64,000 nucleotides of DNA from Aequoribacter fuscus (GCF_009910365.1 NZ_CP036423.1:1240001-1304000), one strand, 5' to 3'; counted from the stretch's first letter, positions 32,587-43,317 are shown. Notes: a model not told the origin generated them from the letters alone. Made by a program: numbers and translations.

Positions 32587-34818
32587 ATGTATACCCCCGA
32601 AAAATCTGCAAATACGCCACTCGAATGGTTTGTGAGTTGTGCCAAAGGGCTTGAGCCCGTATTGGCCGCTGAGATTCAAAGCTTGGGGGGCGAGAATACA
32701 CGTGAAGTTGTCGCAGGAGTTTATGCCGAGGCGCCTCAGGTGTTTGGTTTGCGCATGGTGCTTTGGAGCCGTGTTGCGAATCGAGTGATACGCTTGTTGG
32801 GTGAGTTTCCCGTCAAAACAGCAGATGAGCTGTACGAGCAGTTAGTGCAACAAGACTGGCAGGCCTGGATTCGCCCGAATCAAAGCATGTCGGTTGATTT
32901 TCACGGCACCAACGACTTTTTACGCAACACTCAATTCAGCGCCCAAAAGGTTAAAGATGCCATTGTGGACCGCTTGTCCACGACCTTGGGGGCGAGGCCT
33001 AATGTCGATCGTAAGTCGCCTGATATTCGTTTTAACTGTCACCTAAAGCCTCAGGGACTAAGTATTGGCATTGATTACGGTGACGGGAGCTTACATTGGC
33101 GAGGATATCGGACACGAAGTGGGGCTGCGCCTTTGAAGGAAACGCTGGCGGCCGCTATTTTGATGCGAGCGGGGTGGCCTAAGCTCGTTGAGGAACAAGG
33201 GGCCTTGGTTGACCCCATGTGCGGCACCGGTACCTTATTGATCGAAGGCGCAATGATGGCAGCTGATATAGCGCCCGGGTTGCGCCGCAAGCGCTGCGGT
33301 TTTGAGCGGCTTCCAGATTTCATACCAGAGCAGTGGCGCATTCTAAAATCAGAGGCTGAAAAGCGAGCCGCTGCGGGCAAACAGCGTCTGCAGGATATCG
33401 AAATTCGAGGGTACGATGCCGACGCTCGTGCCGTTCGCGCTGCTGAGGAAAATATCGAGGCCTTGGGGCTTTCGGATTACGTGCGAGTGTCCGTAAAGCC
33501 CTTAGCAAAGTTGGCTAAGCCTACGCATCGGCCCTTAAACAAAGGCCTAGTTGTCTGCAACCCGCCTTACGGTGAACGTCTGGGTGAGGCGGCCGCCTTG
33601 CGCTATTTGTACAATCAGCTCGGTGAGCGTGCCAGCCGAGAATTTGCGGGCTGGGAGCTGGCGGTCTTAGCGGGCGAGGTTGCGCAATCGAAAGCGGTAG
33701 GGCTTCGCAGTCACAAACAATACGTGCTTTATAACGGCGCGCTGCCTGTGCATCTGGCTTTGTTCTCATTAACTGACGACAACCGCTGGAAGGATCTAGG
33801 CGCAGCCCAGCAAAATAGCCATCAGACCGAGGAAAATGTCGCCTCGGGTATTGAGGTGTCCGAGGGTACGCTGACCGCGGGCGGGCAGATGTTTTTGAAT
33901 CGTATTCGCAAGAATAGAAAGCGATTGAAAGGGTGGTTAAAGCAGACACAAACACAATGCTATCGACTGTATGATGCTGATATGCCGGAGTACTCGGTGG
34001 CCGTTGATGTGTATGATGGGAAGCTGCATCTGGCTGAGTATCAAGCGCCTAAACACGTTGACGAGGACGCGGCCATAGCGCGCCTTGAGGACGCCATTCA
34101 TGCCTTGTGTGTCGAATTTAACGTCGCACCGTCGCAGATTTCGGTGAAACAGCGGCGACGCCAACGCGGCCAATCACAATACGAGAAGCACAGCAGCCAA
34201 GGGCAAAAGCACGTTGTGCGAGAAGGAAAAGCCAAGCTGTTGGTGAATTTGCAGGATTATCTCGATACCGGCTTATTCTTGGATCATCGTCCCATGCGTA
34301 CGCGCATTGCGGCCGAGGCCAAAGGTAAGCGATTTTTGAATTTGTTCTGTTATACCGGTACGGCGAGTATTCACGCGGCTTTAGGGGGCGCGAAACGCAC
34401 GGTGAGTGTCGATTTGTCGAATACCTATACGGCTTGGTATCGCGAAAATTTGGCTCTTAATGGACTGGCAGAAGCAACGAATGCGATAGTGCGTTCCGAT
34501 GTGTCCGCTTGGCTGGGAACGACGAAAGAGCGTTTTGATTTAATCTTGTTGGATCCGCCGTCGTTCTCGAACTCTAAAAAAACCGACCAAAGCTTTGATG
34601 TTCAGCGCGATCAGGTCAGTTTAGTACAGGCGGCCATGGCCGTGCTTGAACCTTCGGGCGTGTTGTACTTTTCGAACAATCGTCGGGGGTTTAAGTTAGA
34701 CGACACGCTGGCAGAGGCTTATGAGGTTCGCGACATCAGTGCGCAGACCTTGGATCCAGACTTCGAACGCAATCCGAAAATTCACCAGGCGTGGATGCTG
34801 CGCCATCGCGGTTCATGA
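32587..34818 (+). CDS. rlmL: Bifunctional 23S rRNA methyltransferase RlmKL
   Basis: 743 residues from the ATG at 32587 (ATG 32515 would add 24 unconserved residues). Two methyltransferases are fused. The N-terminal RlmL half, with a THUMP domain and VDPMCGTGTLLIEGA plus CNPPYGERLGE, makes m2G2445. The C-terminal RlmK half, with FLNLFCYTGTASIHAAL and LDPPSFSNSKK, makes m7G2069. These modify the peptidyl-transferase region of 23S rRNA. A variable linker near residues 420-440 joins them. The flavodoxin-fold gene overlaps its stop. Confidence 0.93.
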   Translation: MYTPEKSANTPLEWFVSCAKGLEPVLAAEIQSLGGENTREVVAGVYAEAPQVFGLRMVLWSRVANRVIRLLGEFPVKTADELYEQLVQQDWQAWIRPNQSMSVDFHGTNDFLRNTQFSAQKVKDAIVDRLSTTLGARPNVDRKSPDIRFNCHLKPQGLSIGIDYGDGSLHWRGYRTRSGAAPLKETLAAAILMRAGWPKLVEEQGALVDPMCGTGTLLIEGAMMAADIAPGLRRKRCGFERLPDFIPEQWRILKSEAEKRAAAGKQRLQDIEIRGYDADARAVRAAEENIEALGLSDYVRVSVKPLAKLAKPTHRPLNKGLVVCNPPYGERLGEAAALRYLYNQLGERASREFAGWELAVLAGEVAQSKAVGLRSHKQYVLYNGALPVHLALFSLTDDNRWKDLGAAQQNSHQTEENVASGIEVSEGTLTAGGQMFLNRIRKNRKRLKGWLKQTQTQCYRLYDADMPEYSVAVDVYDGKLHLAEYQAPKHVDEDAAIARLEDAIHALCVEFNVAPSQISVKQRRRQRGQSQYEKHSSQGQKHVVREGKAKLLVNLQDYLDTGLFLDHRPMRTRIAAEAKGKRFLNLFCYTGTASIHAALGGAKRTVSVDLSNTYTAWYRENLALNGLAEATNAIVRSDVSAWLGTTKERFDLILLDPPSFSNSKKTDQSFDVQRDQVSLVQAAMAVLEPSGVLYFSNNRRGFKLDDTLAEAYEVRDISAQTLDPDFERNPKIHQAWMLRHRGS

Positions 34819-35258
34819 TCAGTGTCGTGTACCACTCGCAGTCGGGGCGTAGCGCTCTTATTGCACAGCAGGTAGCACGGGGAGTGCAAACCGTAGCCCA
34901 GTGCGCTGTGTTTCGCGCGCTTGATGCCGGGGTAGACGTCTGGCTTGAGTCCGATGCTGTGTTACTGGTAGGCGCAGAAAATTCGGCAAGTCTTGCTGGG
35001 GAGTTCAAGGCGTTTTTGGATCGAACGCTCTACCCGTTTTACGAGCAAGAACGAGTGGCTTTGGCCGCGATGTTAATTTGCGCTGGCAATGATGGGCGCG
35101 GCGCCCTTGCTCAGTTCGAGCGAGTGGCCAAAGGATTTCCTCTAAAGTTAATGGCTCCGACGGAAATTTTACTGGGTGAGCCTAGCGAGACTAGCTTGGC
35201 CTACGCTCACGATTGGGGACAGGCCTTGAGTGAGGGCGTAAAAATGGGAATCTTTTGA
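34815..35258 (+). CDS. Flavodoxin/NAD(P)H-dependent FMN reductase-like protein
   Basis: 147 residues from the ATG at 34815, overlapping the rlmKL stop by four bases. The N-terminal VVYHSQSGRSALIAQQVARG is a flavodoxin-like phosphate-binding loop, and the middle segment KAFLDRTLYPFYEQ fits the WrbA/flavodoxin-reductase group. It probably binds FMN. The redox partner is unknown, and the coupling to rlmKL does not hint at one. Confidence 0.75.
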   Translation: MISVVYHSQSGRSALIAQQVARGVQTVAQCAVFRALDAGVDVWLESDAVLLVGAENSASLAGEFKAFLDRTLYPFYEQERVALAAMLICAGNDGRGALAQFERVAKGFPLKLMAPTEILLGEPSETSLAYAHDWGQALSEGVKMGIF

Positions 35259-35287
35259 AGAAATGCGGTCAAAAAAGCCCATCAGAA

Positions 35288-35316
35288 TTGAGAAAATAAG
35301 CGCTTCGGCATAGACT
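35288..35316 (+). promoter_or_regulatory. Promoter of the leuCDB-asd operon
   Basis: -35 TTGAGA (35288-35293), 17-base spacer, -10 TAGACT (35311-35316), followed by TGCGCGC. It lies 29 bases before the leuC start. No leader peptide or attenuator is visible in the 87-base gap. Confidence 0.65.
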
Positions 35317-35345
35317 TGCGCGCTGGTTTGAAATAGGGGAAAGGT

Positions 35346-36776
35346 ATGGCAGGCAAGACCTTATACGACAAGTTGTGGGAGAGCCACCTCGTCGAGCTGC
35401 GCGATGACGGCACCGCGCTGATTTATATCGATCGTCATCTCATTCATGAGGTGACCTCACCGCAAGCTTTCGAAGGTTTGCGTATTGCTGGGCGCAAACC
35501 TTGGCGTCGAGATGCCAACCTCGCTGTACCTGATCACAACGTGCCGACGGATGCCAAAGAGCGTGCGGGCGGTGTGGCAGGTATTGTTGACCCAGTGTCG
35601 CGCTTGCAGGTTCAAACGCTAGATGATAACTGCATAGCCTTCGATATTGTCGAAATACCGATTAACGACGTGCGCCAGGGCATTGTGCACGTGGTGGGGC
35701 CCGAGACCGGCGCGACCTTGCCGGGTATGACCGTGGTTTGCGGTGACTCCCATACGTCAACACACGGTGCGTTGGGCGCGCTTGCCCATGGTATTGGTAC
35801 CTCAGAAGTCGAACACGTGTTGGCCACACAGTGTTTGATCCAACGTAAAATGAAGAACTTGCGTGTCCGAGTCGAAGGGCATCTCGCTGCGGGTGTGACT
35901 GCCAAGGATATGGCCTTGGCGATTATTGGTACGATTGGCACTGCAGGTGGGACGGGTTACGCCATCGAATTCGCCGGTAGTGCGGTGCAGGCGTTAAGCA
36001 TGGAAGGGCGCATGACTCTGTGCAATATGTCGATTGAGGCGGGCGCTCGAATGGGCATGGTAGGGGTTGACCAAGTGACCTTAGATTATGTGAAAGGCCG
36101 CCCCTACGCGCCAAGCGGTGCACTGTGGGATCAGGCTGAAGCCTACTGGCGCACGCTGCACTCTGATGCCGATGCGGTATTTGATCGAGAAGTCGTGCTG
36201 CAGGCTGAGGATATCAAGCCGCAAGTGACCTGGGGTACCTCTCCAGAAATGGTCTTGCCTGTTGATGCCTCTGTGCCGACCGTCGAAGCCCAAGCCGACG
36301 ATGTGAGTAAAAGCAGCGTCAAGCGAGCCCTTGAGTACATGGGGCTGCAAGGTGGACAGGCAATCACCGATATCAAACTGGATCGCGTGTTCATTGGTTC
36401 GTGCACCAATTCACGTATCGAGGACATCCGCGAAGCCGCGGCAATAGCGAAGGGTCGAAAAGTTGCGGCAAACGTCAAACAAGCCATGGTTGTTCCGGGC
36501 AGCGGTGAGGTTAAGGCGCAAGCTGAAAAAGAAGGTCTACATACCATTTTGATCGAGGCTGGATTTGAATGGCGCGAACCCGGTTGCTCAATGTGTTTGG
36601 CGATGAACGCCGATAAATTGGGTTCTGGCGAACATTGCGCGAGCACCTCGAATCGCAATTTTGAAGGGCGGCAGGGTATCGGCGGGCGCACGCACCTTGT
36701 GAGCCCGGGTATGGCAGCAGCGGCTGCGATTGCCGGGCATTTTGTTGATGTGCGAGAGTTTGGAGGTCGAGCATGA
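35346..36776 (+). CDS. leuC: 3-isopropylmalate dehydratase large subunit
   Basis: 476 residues. Isomerises 2- to 3-isopropylmalate in leucine synthesis. The [4Fe-4S] cysteines are seen in [13 protein letters not shown] and [11 protein letters not shown], with an aconitase-type [11 protein letters not shown] early on. GGGGAAAGG precedes the ATG. It is the first gene of leuC-leuD-leuB-asd; leuD starts within its last codons (ATGA overlap). Confidence 0.96.
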   Translation: MAGKTLYDKLWESHLVELRDDGTALIYIDRHLIHEVTSPQAFEGLRIAGRKPWRRDANLAVPDHNVPTDAKERAGGVAGIVDPVSRLQVQTLDDNCIAFDIVEIPINDVRQGIVHVVGPETGATLPGMTVVCGDSHTSTHGALGALAHGIGTSEVEHVLATQCLIQRKMKNLRVRVEGHLAAGVTAKDMALAIIGTIGTAGGTGYAIEFAGSAVQALSMEGRMTLCNMSIEAGARMGMVGVDQVTLDYVKGRPYAPSGALWDQAEAYWRTLHSDADAVFDREVVLQAEDIKPQVTWGTSPEMVLPVDASVPTVEAQADDVSKSSVKRALEYMGLQGGQAITDIKLDRVFIGSCTNSRIEDIREAAAIAKGRKVAANVKQAMVVPGSGEVKAQAEKEGLHTILIEAGFEWREPGCSMCLAMNADKLGSGEHCASTSNRNFEGRQGIGGRTHLVSPGMAAAAAIAGHFVDVREFGGRA

Positions 36777-37420
36777 AACCGTTCGGAGCGTTAAATGGCC
36801 TGGCGGCCCCAATGGATCGAGCCAATGTCGATACCGATGTGATTATCCCGAAACAATTTCTGAAATCGATCAAGCGCTCGGGCTTTGGCCCCAATTTGTT
36901 CGACGAGTTGCGTTATTTGGATGAAGGTCAGCCTGACTCGGACAACAGTCAGCGACCGCTAAATCCTGATTTTCCGCTGAATTTTGCGCGCTACCGGGGT
37001 GCCGAGATCTTGCTGACTCGGGCGAATTTTGGATGTGGTTCGTCACGTGAGCACGCGCCCTGGGCACTCGCTGACTACGGTTTTCGAGCCATTATTGCGC
37101 CCAGTTTTGCGGACATTTTTCACAGCAACTGTTTTAAAAACGGCTTGTTACCTGTCGTTTTAGACGCGGATATCGTGTCGACATTATTTGACGAGATGTA
37201 CGCGAGCGAAGGTTATCGCTTAGCGATTGATTTGCAGGCTCAAACCGTCACTACGCCCAGTGGCAACGTGTATGGGTTCGAAGTCGATGCGTTTCGCAAA
37301 GACTGCTTGCTTAAGGGCTTAGATGATATTGGTTTGACGCTCGAGCAGGCGCCTGCGATTCGTACATTTGAAGAGAAATGGCGGGCCCAATCGCCGTGGT
37401 TGTTCGACGTAATAAAGTAG
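36773..37420 (+). CDS. leuD: 3-isopropylmalate dehydratase small subunit
   Basis: 215 residues, partner of LeuC in the isopropylmalate isomerase heterodimer. The swivelling-domain motif [18 protein letters not shown] near residue 82 is diagnostic. Its ATG overlaps the leuC stop, and leuB follows after ten bases. Confidence 0.96.
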   Translation: MKPFGALNGLAAPMDRANVDTDVIIPKQFLKSIKRSGFGPNLFDELRYLDEGQPDSDNSQRPLNPDFPLNFARYRGAEILLTRANFGCGSSREHAPWALADYGFRAIIAPSFADIFHSNCFKNGLLPVVLDADIVSTLFDEMYASEGYRLAIDLQAQTVTTPSGNVYGFEVDAFRKDCLLKGLDDIGLTLEQAPAIRTFEEKWRAQSPWLFDVIK

Positions 37421-37430
37421 AGGAAACACT

Positions 37431-38516
37431 GTGACACATCGAGTACTTGTTTTACCAGGTGATGGTATTGGCCCAGAGGTTATGGCGGAAACCGTCGCTG
37501 TGATTGAACTGGTAAATCAAAAACTGGGTATCGAGATGAGCCTCGAACATGCGCTTCTGGGTGGCGCCGCTATCGATGCCGAGGGCGTGCCTTATCCGGA
37601 ATCGACCGCGCAAAAAGCGCATCAAGCAGACGCGATTATTTTGGGCGCTGTCGGTGGTCCAAAATGGGATGGTTTGGATCGCGCTATTCGCCCCGAGAAA
37701 GGCTTGTTGGGTATCCGTTCGGACCTGCAGTTATTCGGTAATCTTCGTCCCGCAATCTTGTATCCGCAACTCGCGGGCGCTTCAAGCTTAAAGCCTGATC
37801 TGGTCGCTGGTTTGGATCTGCTGATTGTGAGAGAGCTCACCGGTGGTATTTACTTCGGACAGCCACGTGGTTTTGATACCACCGACGATGGTCAGCGTCG
37901 GGGTTACAATACCTATGTCTATACCGAGAGCGAAATACGCCGAGTTACGGTGCTGGCATTTGACTTGGCTCGTAAACGTGGCAGCCGCGTGTGCTCAGTC
38001 GACAAGGCGAACGTGTTAGAAGCCACCATGCTGTGGCGCGAAGTCGTGAACGAGGTGGCAAAAGATTACCCCGATGTCGAGCTCAGCCACATGTATGTCG
38101 ATAACGCGGCGATGCAGCTTATCCGTGCGCCAAAGCAGTTTGATGTCATGGTTACCGGCAACATGTTTGGCGATATTTTATCCGACGCGGCAGCAATGCT
38201 CACAGGCTCCATCGGTATGTTGCCATCGGCATCTCTGGATCAGGCAGGGCGCGGCATGTATGAACCTTGTCACGGCTCGGCCCCCGATATCGCAGGGCAG
38301 GGCATTGCAAATCCGCTGGCGACGATTTTGTCGGCGGCGATGATGTATCGTTACAGTTTGAATGAACCGCAAGCGGCCGACGCCATCGAACGCGCTGTCG
38401 GTGTGGTTTTGGATCAGGGCTACCGCACCGGTGATATTGCCGCAGCGGGAGAGGCATCAGTTTCAACATCAACTATGGGTGCGGCGGTTCGCGCGGCACT
38501 TGAAAACGTTCTGTAA
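37431..38516 (+). CDS. leuB: 3-isopropylmalate dehydrogenase
   Basis: 361 residues, GTG start behind AGAGGAAA. Oxidative decarboxylation of 3-isopropylmalate with NAD. Family signatures include [11 protein letters not shown] at the start, GAVGGPKWD, and the catalytic and metal segment [20 protein letters not shown]. The C-terminal [16 protein letters not shown] forms the cofactor site. Confidence 0.96.
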   Translation: MTHRVLVLPGDGIGPEVMAETVAVIELVNQKLGIEMSLEHALLGGAAIDAEGVPYPESTAQKAHQADAIILGAVGGPKWDGLDRAIRPEKGLLGIRSDLQLFGNLRPAILYPQLAGASSLKPDLVAGLDLLIVRELTGGIYFGQPRGFDTTDDGQRRGYNTYVYTESEIRRVTVLAFDLARKRGSRVCSVDKANVLEATMLWREVVNEVAKDYPDVELSHMYVDNAAMQLIRAPKQFDVMVTGNMFGDILSDAAAMLTGSIGMLPSASLDQAGRGMYEPCHGSAPDIAGQGIANPLATILSAAMMYRYSLNEPQAADAIERAVGVVLDQGYRTGDIAAAGEASVSTSTMGAAVRAALENVL

Positions 38517-38522
38517 GGTAGG

Positions 38523-39551
38523 ATGAACATGAGTCAAGGAGTTAATGTCGCGGTTGTCGGTGCTACAGGTGCTGTAGGGGAAGCCATGATCGAGATACTC
38601 GAGCAACGCAATTTTCCGGTGAACAACCTGTACGCACTGGCGAGCGCCCGCTCGGCTGGTAAGACCATTCGTTTCAAGGGCCGCAGCATTACGGTGACCG
38701 ATTTGGCTGAATTTGATTTCAGTCAGGCGCAAATTGGCTTGTTCTCTGCCGGTGGCAGCATCTCTGAAGAATATGCCCCGAAGGCGGCAGCGGCAGGCTG
38801 TGTGGTTATCGATAACACTTCACACTTTCGCCGCGACGAAGATATCCCACTGGTTGTGCCTGAAGTGAATCCGCACGCGATTGCCGGCTATACCAATCGC
38901 GGCATTATTGCGAACCCCAATTGCTCGACGATTCAAATGTTGGTGGCCTTAAAGCCCATTTATGACAAGGTCGGTATTGAGCGTATTAATGTATGCACCT
39001 ACCAGGCTGTGTCAGGTACGGGTAAAGAAGCCATTGAGGAGCTGGCGACGCAAACCGCTAAGCTATTGAACGGACAAGCCGCGGACGCTGAGGTGTACCC
39101 TAAGCAAATCGCGTTTAACGCCTTGCCGCACATCGATACTTTCCAAGACAATGGCTACACTCGTGAAGAAATGAAAATGGTCTGGGAGACCCAGAAAATC
39201 TTTGAAGACGACGCGATTGTGGTGAATCCTACTTGTGTTCGTATTCCTGTATTTTTCGGTCACTCAGAGGCGGTTCACATCGAAACTCGTGACAAGCTGA
39301 CGCTTGAAGATGCTCGAGCATTGCTGGAAAACGCGCCCGGTGTTGTCGTTCTCGATGAACGCGAGGCAGGGGGTTACCCGACAGCCGTCACTGAGGCGGC
39401 TGGGCAGGATCCAGTTTACGTCGGCCGTATGCGTGAGGATATTTCACATCCGCGTGGTTTCAATTTGTGGATTGTGGCCGACAATGTACGAAAAGGCGCC
39501 GCATTGAATAGTGTGCAAATTGCCGAGCTCTTGATCAAAGAGCATTTATAA
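38523..39551 (+). CDS. asd: Aspartate-semialdehyde dehydrogenase
   Basis: 342 residues; starts at ATG 38523, or two codons later at 38529, which sits better after GGTAGG. Reduces aspartyl phosphate to the semialdehyde, the branch point to lysine, threonine, methionine and cell-wall diaminopimelate. The NADP loop AVVGATGAVGEAM and the active-site Cys in NPNCSTIQMLVAL are clear. It is co-transcribed with leuCDB in this backbone, as in Pseudomonas. Confidence 0.95.
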   Translation: MNMSQGVNVAVVGATGAVGEAMIEILEQRNFPVNNLYALASARSAGKTIRFKGRSITVTDLAEFDFSQAQIGLFSAGGSISEEYAPKAAAAGCVVIDNTSHFRRDEDIPLVVPEVNPHAIAGYTNRGIIANPNCSTIQMLVALKPIYDKVGIERINVCTYQAVSGTGKEAIEELATQTAKLLNGQAADAEVYPKQIAFNALPHIDTFQDNGYTREEMKMVWETQKIFEDDAIVVNPTCVRIPVFFGHSEAVHIETRDKLTLEDARALLENAPGVVVLDEREAGGYPTAVTEAAGQDPVYVGRMREDISHPRGFNLWIVADNVRKGAALNSVQIAELLIKEHL

Positions 39552-39564
39552 ATGATACTTTGGT

Positions 39565-39601
39565 GACGTGCTAAGTTGTTGTTAAGTAAAACGAGCACGT
39601 C
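39565..39601. repeat. Inverted repeat between asd and fimV
   Basis: GACGTGCT (39565-39572) pairs exactly with AGCACGTC (39594-39601) around a 21-base loop. There is no T run, so it is not a standard terminator; a protein-binding site or a 3'-end stem are alternatives. Confidence 0.5.
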
Positions 39602-39667
39602 CAAGAAGTTAAAAAACATACCCAGGCCACTGACACAGCTAGACTGGCGGTAAAAAAGGCATTCATT

Positions 39668-42442
39668 ATGAAGCGAAAATTGCTCGCTATTGCGCTTGCG
39701 GCGACTGCATTCAAGACTCAATTTGCTTCGGCACTAGGACTCGGTGACATTGAGCTCGAGTCCTACCTAAATGAACCTCTCAACGCCCGAATTGAAATTC
39801 TAAACACTGAAGGTCTGTTGCCGACACAAATTTTGGTTAAGCTTGCATCAGATAAAGACTTTGAGCGCGTTGGCATTGAACGCAATTTTTTCTTAACGGG
39901 CATTAATTTTCAGGTTGTGGTGGACACCGGCGGTGAGAGTTATGTCGCGGTGACGACACGCGAGCCCGTCAGAGAACCCTATCTCGATTTCGTATTAGAA
40001 ACGAAATGGCCCAGTGGTCGTTTGCTGCGCGAGTACACACTGTTGTTAGACCCTCCAGTGTTTGACGACGGCATTGTTATCTCGGCCACCGATGTAGTGA
40101 ATGGCAGTGATCGTTCGCAAGATCAAGGTGCGGCGCCGTCACGCCAGTCAGCAACCACCTCGAGATCCACAGGCGAAGAAAGCATTACTGATCGACCGCA
40201 GGCCGGCCAGAACTACCGAGTCAAGCCCAATGAAACGCTCTGGGAAATCGCTCTGGAGGCGAAACTGCCCGGCTCGTCGGTGCAAGCGACAATGCTTGAA
40301 ATTCAGCGTCAGAACCCGGACGCGTTCATCAACAACAACATCAATTTACTGAAAGCCGGGCGTGTGGTCTATCTACCGACCGAGCTTGATGCAAGTTTGA
40401 GCGATAGTGAAGTGGTGTTGGCGAATATTCGGCGTCAGAACCAAGATTGGCGAGCAGGACGTGTATCGCAACCCGCAGCAAAACTGCGTATTGCGGCCGA
40501 TAGCGTCGATACCGATTCTGCGTCGGCTGGCACTGCTGCGACAAAGGATCGCGCGGCGAGTGAAACGAGTGGATCTGGGTTTGCCGTCAACGATGAGCGT
40601 CTAGCCCAGCTGCAAAAACAATTAGCCAGTATCGAAGATCAGCTGGCGGTCATGCAGGCGATTATCGAAACCAAAGATGAGCAGATCGCGCTTTTGCGTG
40701 ATGCGCTTGCGAGCAAGGACCCGGCACCTGTGGCAGAGCAACAGGCGACAGTGAAGCCACCCCAAGAAGCGACGGCTCAAGCAGCTCAGGCTGAGGTGAA
40801 AGCGACGGAGACACTGAGTAAAGCACCAGCGACCGTGGTCGATTTGAATGCGCCAGCCGTCAAAGCGGTACCAGAGGTCAGCACAGAGGCTCCGACAAAG
40901 TCCGAGGGACTGTCTATTTCTATGATCGCCGGCGGGGTGGGTCTTGCCGCCTTGTTAGCTGCTTTGGGTTTATATTGGCAGCGCCGTCGTAGCTCCTCGT
41001 TAAATGAAGAGAACGATCTGGAAGACCTCTCAGATAATTTAGACGATGATGTTTTCGCTGGCGTAAGCCTCAGCGACTCTGGTTTGGAAATTGATCACGA
41101 TTCCAACGACGACGATCTGCCGTCTCACGTTGCAGATTCGTTCAAAGGTTCAACAGCGGCGACCAATGAATACGCATCGGACATGGACATCGAAGATGCC
41201 TTGGCCGAGGCTGATATTTATATCGCTTACGGCCGCATCAACCAAGCAATTGACTTACTGCAGGGGTCGCTCGAAAAGAATCCGAGTGCCGATGAGTGCC
41301 GATTGAAACTGGTGGAGGTGTTGGTAGACGCGGGCCGGGAAGACGACGCTCGTAAGGCCTACCAAGGCGTGTTGGACAACTGCTCACGTGACATTGTGGT
41401 TCGAGCTGACGAGCTGATGATGCGCGGTGGCTTCATTGAGCAAGAGCAGTCCTCGAACAACGATGAGGTCTTTGATCTCGGTGCCGATTCCTCAATGTTT
41501 GGCCCCTTTGGCGACGCCCTTGACAGTCTGTTGGATGAAAAGCCCACTGCACGTGCCGCTAGCGCAGTTGCAGCGACAGATGATGCGGCGGATGACCCGG
41601 CAGTAGAACATGAACAAGAACACGCAGCTGATGCGAGCGCTGCTGCCGAAGAGGTAGAGGTGGGCTCGGACGAGGTCAGTGAGTTTGATTTGTCGGAGTT
41701 TGAGGAGGATGTTGCTAACGTTCTTGCAGACGTTCCTGCCGACGCCGCGTTTGACCTCAACACCGATGCCGAAGAAGAAGCCCAGAGTGATGGTCCTGAT
41801 GAGGTAGATGCCTTTTTCGACCAACTGCAAACCCAGCAGCAAGCGCGTTTGCGGGAAGAGCGCGAGGCCGAAATGCGAGCTCGCGAGAGAGAGCTAGCAG
41901 CACAACAAGCTGCGCAAAAGGGTGATGCTCTGGATGACATCACGCTTGACCACGATGAGCAAGCCGCTGTTGCTGAGGCGAGCGATGAATTGTTAGACGA
42001 ATTCGATCTGTCGCATCTCTTGGATGACGCCGAGACCGAGGCTCCGATCCAGTCAGATGCGTCTGCCGATCTAAGTGAAGACGCAGAGGACGACTCCGAT
42101 TCGTTGGATTTCTCTGATATGGATCTTAAAAGTGGTCCAGCGGATATGACCGATGAGATCGATTTGTCGGATTTTGCGCTGGCCGAGGATGAATCCGATG
42201 ACGATGCTGACCTAAGCGATTTGTTCGAACTTGAATCAGCCCCGAGTGCGAGCGACGCTGAACACGATGAGATATTTGTGGCAGAGGGTGAAGACGCCCC
42301 CGCTGCGAAACTTGATCTAGCGCGAGCCTACATCGATATGGAAGACTTTGACTCGGCGCGCAGCATTCTCGAAGATGTGGTCGAAACAGGCAATGATGCG
42401 CAGCGACGTGAAGCTGATGCCTTACTCACAACCCTGCTGTGA
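39668..42442 (+). CDS. fimV: FimV-type inner-membrane polar hub protein
   Basis: 924 residues. It contains a signal peptide (1 to about 22), the conserved FimV N-terminal domain (GLGDIELESYLNEPLNARIE), a LysM peptidoglycan-binding domain (about 181-238, RVKPNETLWEIALEA), and a coiled coil (about 315-355). One membrane segment (about 414-436) is followed by QRRR, then come a long cytoplasmic region rich in Asp and Glu and a C-terminal TPR-like FimV domain (LDLARAYIDMEDFDSARSIL). In Pseudomonas, FimV is a polar hub for type IV pili and twitching. A GTGA overlap joins it to truA. Confidence 0.93.
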   Translation: MKRKLLAIALAATAFKTQFASALGLGDIELESYLNEPLNARIEILNTEGLLPTQILVKLASDKDFERVGIERNFFLTGINFQVVVDTGGESYVAVTTREPVREPYLDFVLETKWPSGRLLREYTLLLDPPVFDDGIVISATDVVNGSDRSQDQGAAPSRQSATTSRSTGEESITDRPQAGQNYRVKPNETLWEIALEAKLPGSSVQATMLEIQRQNPDAFINNNINLLKAGRVVYLPTELDASLSDSEVVLANIRRQNQDWRAGRVSQPAAKLRIAADSVDTDSASAGTAATKDRAASETSGSGFAVNDERLAQLQKQLASIEDQLAVMQAIIETKDEQIALLRDALASKDPAPVAEQQATVKPPQEATAQAAQAEVKATETLSKAPATVVDLNAPAVKAVPEVSTEAPTKSEGLSISMIAGGVGLAALLAALGLYWQRRRSSSLNEENDLEDLSDNLDDDVFAGVSLSDSGLEIDHDSNDDDLPSHVADSFKGSTAATNEYASDMDIEDALAEADIYIAYGRINQAIDLLQGSLEKNPSADECRLKLVEVLVDAGREDDARKAYQGVLDNCSRDIVVRADELMMRGGFIEQEQSSNNDEVFDLGADSSMFGPFGDALDSLLDEKPTARAASAVAATDDAADDPAVEHEQEHAADASAAAEEVEVGSDEVSEFDLSEFEEDVANVLADVPADAAFDLNTDAEEEAQSDGPDEVDAFFDQLQTQQQARLREEREAEMRARERELAAQQAAQKGDALDDITLDHDEQAAVAEASDELLDEFDLSHLLDDAETEAPIQSDASADLSEDAEDDSDSLDFSDMDLKSGPADMTDEIDLSDFALAEDESDDDADLSDLFELESAPSASDAEHDEIFVAEGEDAPAAKLDLARAYIDMEDFDSARSILEDVVETGNDAQRREADALLTTLL

Positions 42443-43263
42443 GTTTTAGCGATACCCCTCTCGCAGCAGAGCAAACCCTTGCATTAGCTGTGGAGTACAA
42501 CGGCAGCTTGTTTCATGGGTGGCAGCGTCAAGGTGGCACTGATCAGACAGTCCAAGCAACTCTGGAAGCTGCCTTGAGCCAAATTGCTAATCACGATGTT
42601 CGTGTGGCTTGTGCGGGGCGGACCGATTCCGGTGTGCACGCGACGTCTCAAGTTGTTTCGTTTAAAGCGCCGGTCTCTAGAAGCCTAAAAGCCTGGGTGG
42701 TTGGTTCCAATGCAGTGTTGCCCCCTACGGTCCGAGTTCATTGGGCATGTGCAGTTCCTGATGAGTTTCATGCTCGATTTTCAGCGATACAAAGAACCTA
42801 TCGCTACGTGTGGTGTGTTCAAGAAGTGCGGCCTACCTCACTGTTGAAGCAGGTGACTTGGTCGCGCAACGCACTGTGTTCCCAGACGATGAATGAAGCG
42901 GCTCAAAGTTTACTCGGTGAGCAAGACTTTTCGGCGTTTCGCGCCGCCAGCTGCCAGTCGAATACGCCTTTTCGCGAAGTACAGGCGGTCAGTGTTGTTG
43001 GTCGAGGCCCATTTGTTGTTATGGAAATTCGAGCTAATGCGTTTTTGCACCATATGGTGCGTAATATCGCTGGTTCATTAAGCTTGGTAGGTCGTGGGTT
43101 AAAGCCAGTGGATTGGATTGCTCAACTTTTGCAGGGCAAAGACCGAACTGTCGCAGCCGATACGGCATCGCCTGATGGTTTGTATTTGACCTCAGTCGCT
43201 TACCCTCGTAAGTACGAGCTTCCTGATGCGGTGGATGGCCCTATATTCTTGCCTCAGGGCTAG
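42439..43263 (+). CDS. truA: tRNA pseudouridine(38-40) synthase
   Basis: 274 residues, GTG start overlapping the fimV stop. Converts uridines 38-40 of tRNA anticodon arms to pseudouridine. The catalytic Asp is in AGRTDSGVHATSQVVSF near residue 60; the late FLHHMVRNIAGSL is also typical. No separate promoter is evident, so expression probably follows fimV. Confidence 0.95.
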   Translation: MSFSDTPLAAEQTLALAVEYNGSLFHGWQRQGGTDQTVQATLEAALSQIANHDVRVACAGRTDSGVHATSQVVSFKAPVSRSLKAWVVGSNAVLPPTVRVHWACAVPDEFHARFSAIQRTYRYVWCVQEVRPTSLLKQVTWSRNALCSQTMNEAAQSLLGEQDFSAFRAASCQSNTPFREVQAVSVVGRGPFVVMEIRANAFLHHMVRNIAGSLSLVGRGLKPVDWIAQLLQGKDRTVAADTASPDGLYLTSVAYPRKYELPDAVDGPIFLPQG

Positions 43264-43285
43264 CGACTCAACTCCCTAAATCTGT

Positions 43286-43309
43286 TATCATGCGCGCCAA
43301 TTTTTGGAG
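43286..43309 (+). promoter_or_regulatory. -10 box and ribosome site deciding the trpF start
   Basis: A TATCAT -10 (43286-43291, followed by GCGCGCC) predicts transcription starting near 43298. GGAG at 43306-43309 lies eight bases before CTG 43318. No ATG, GTG or TTG exists in the trpF frame between the truA stop and the conserved N-terminus. The -35 is weak. Confidence 0.5.
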
Positions 43310-43317
43310 CGAAAAAC

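Noticed and set aside
41359-41943. A 194-codon open frame on the minus strand inside fimV, rich in Ser and Ala.
   Set aside because: It is the antisense image of the Asp/Glu-rich FimV region, has no ribosome site and no family features.
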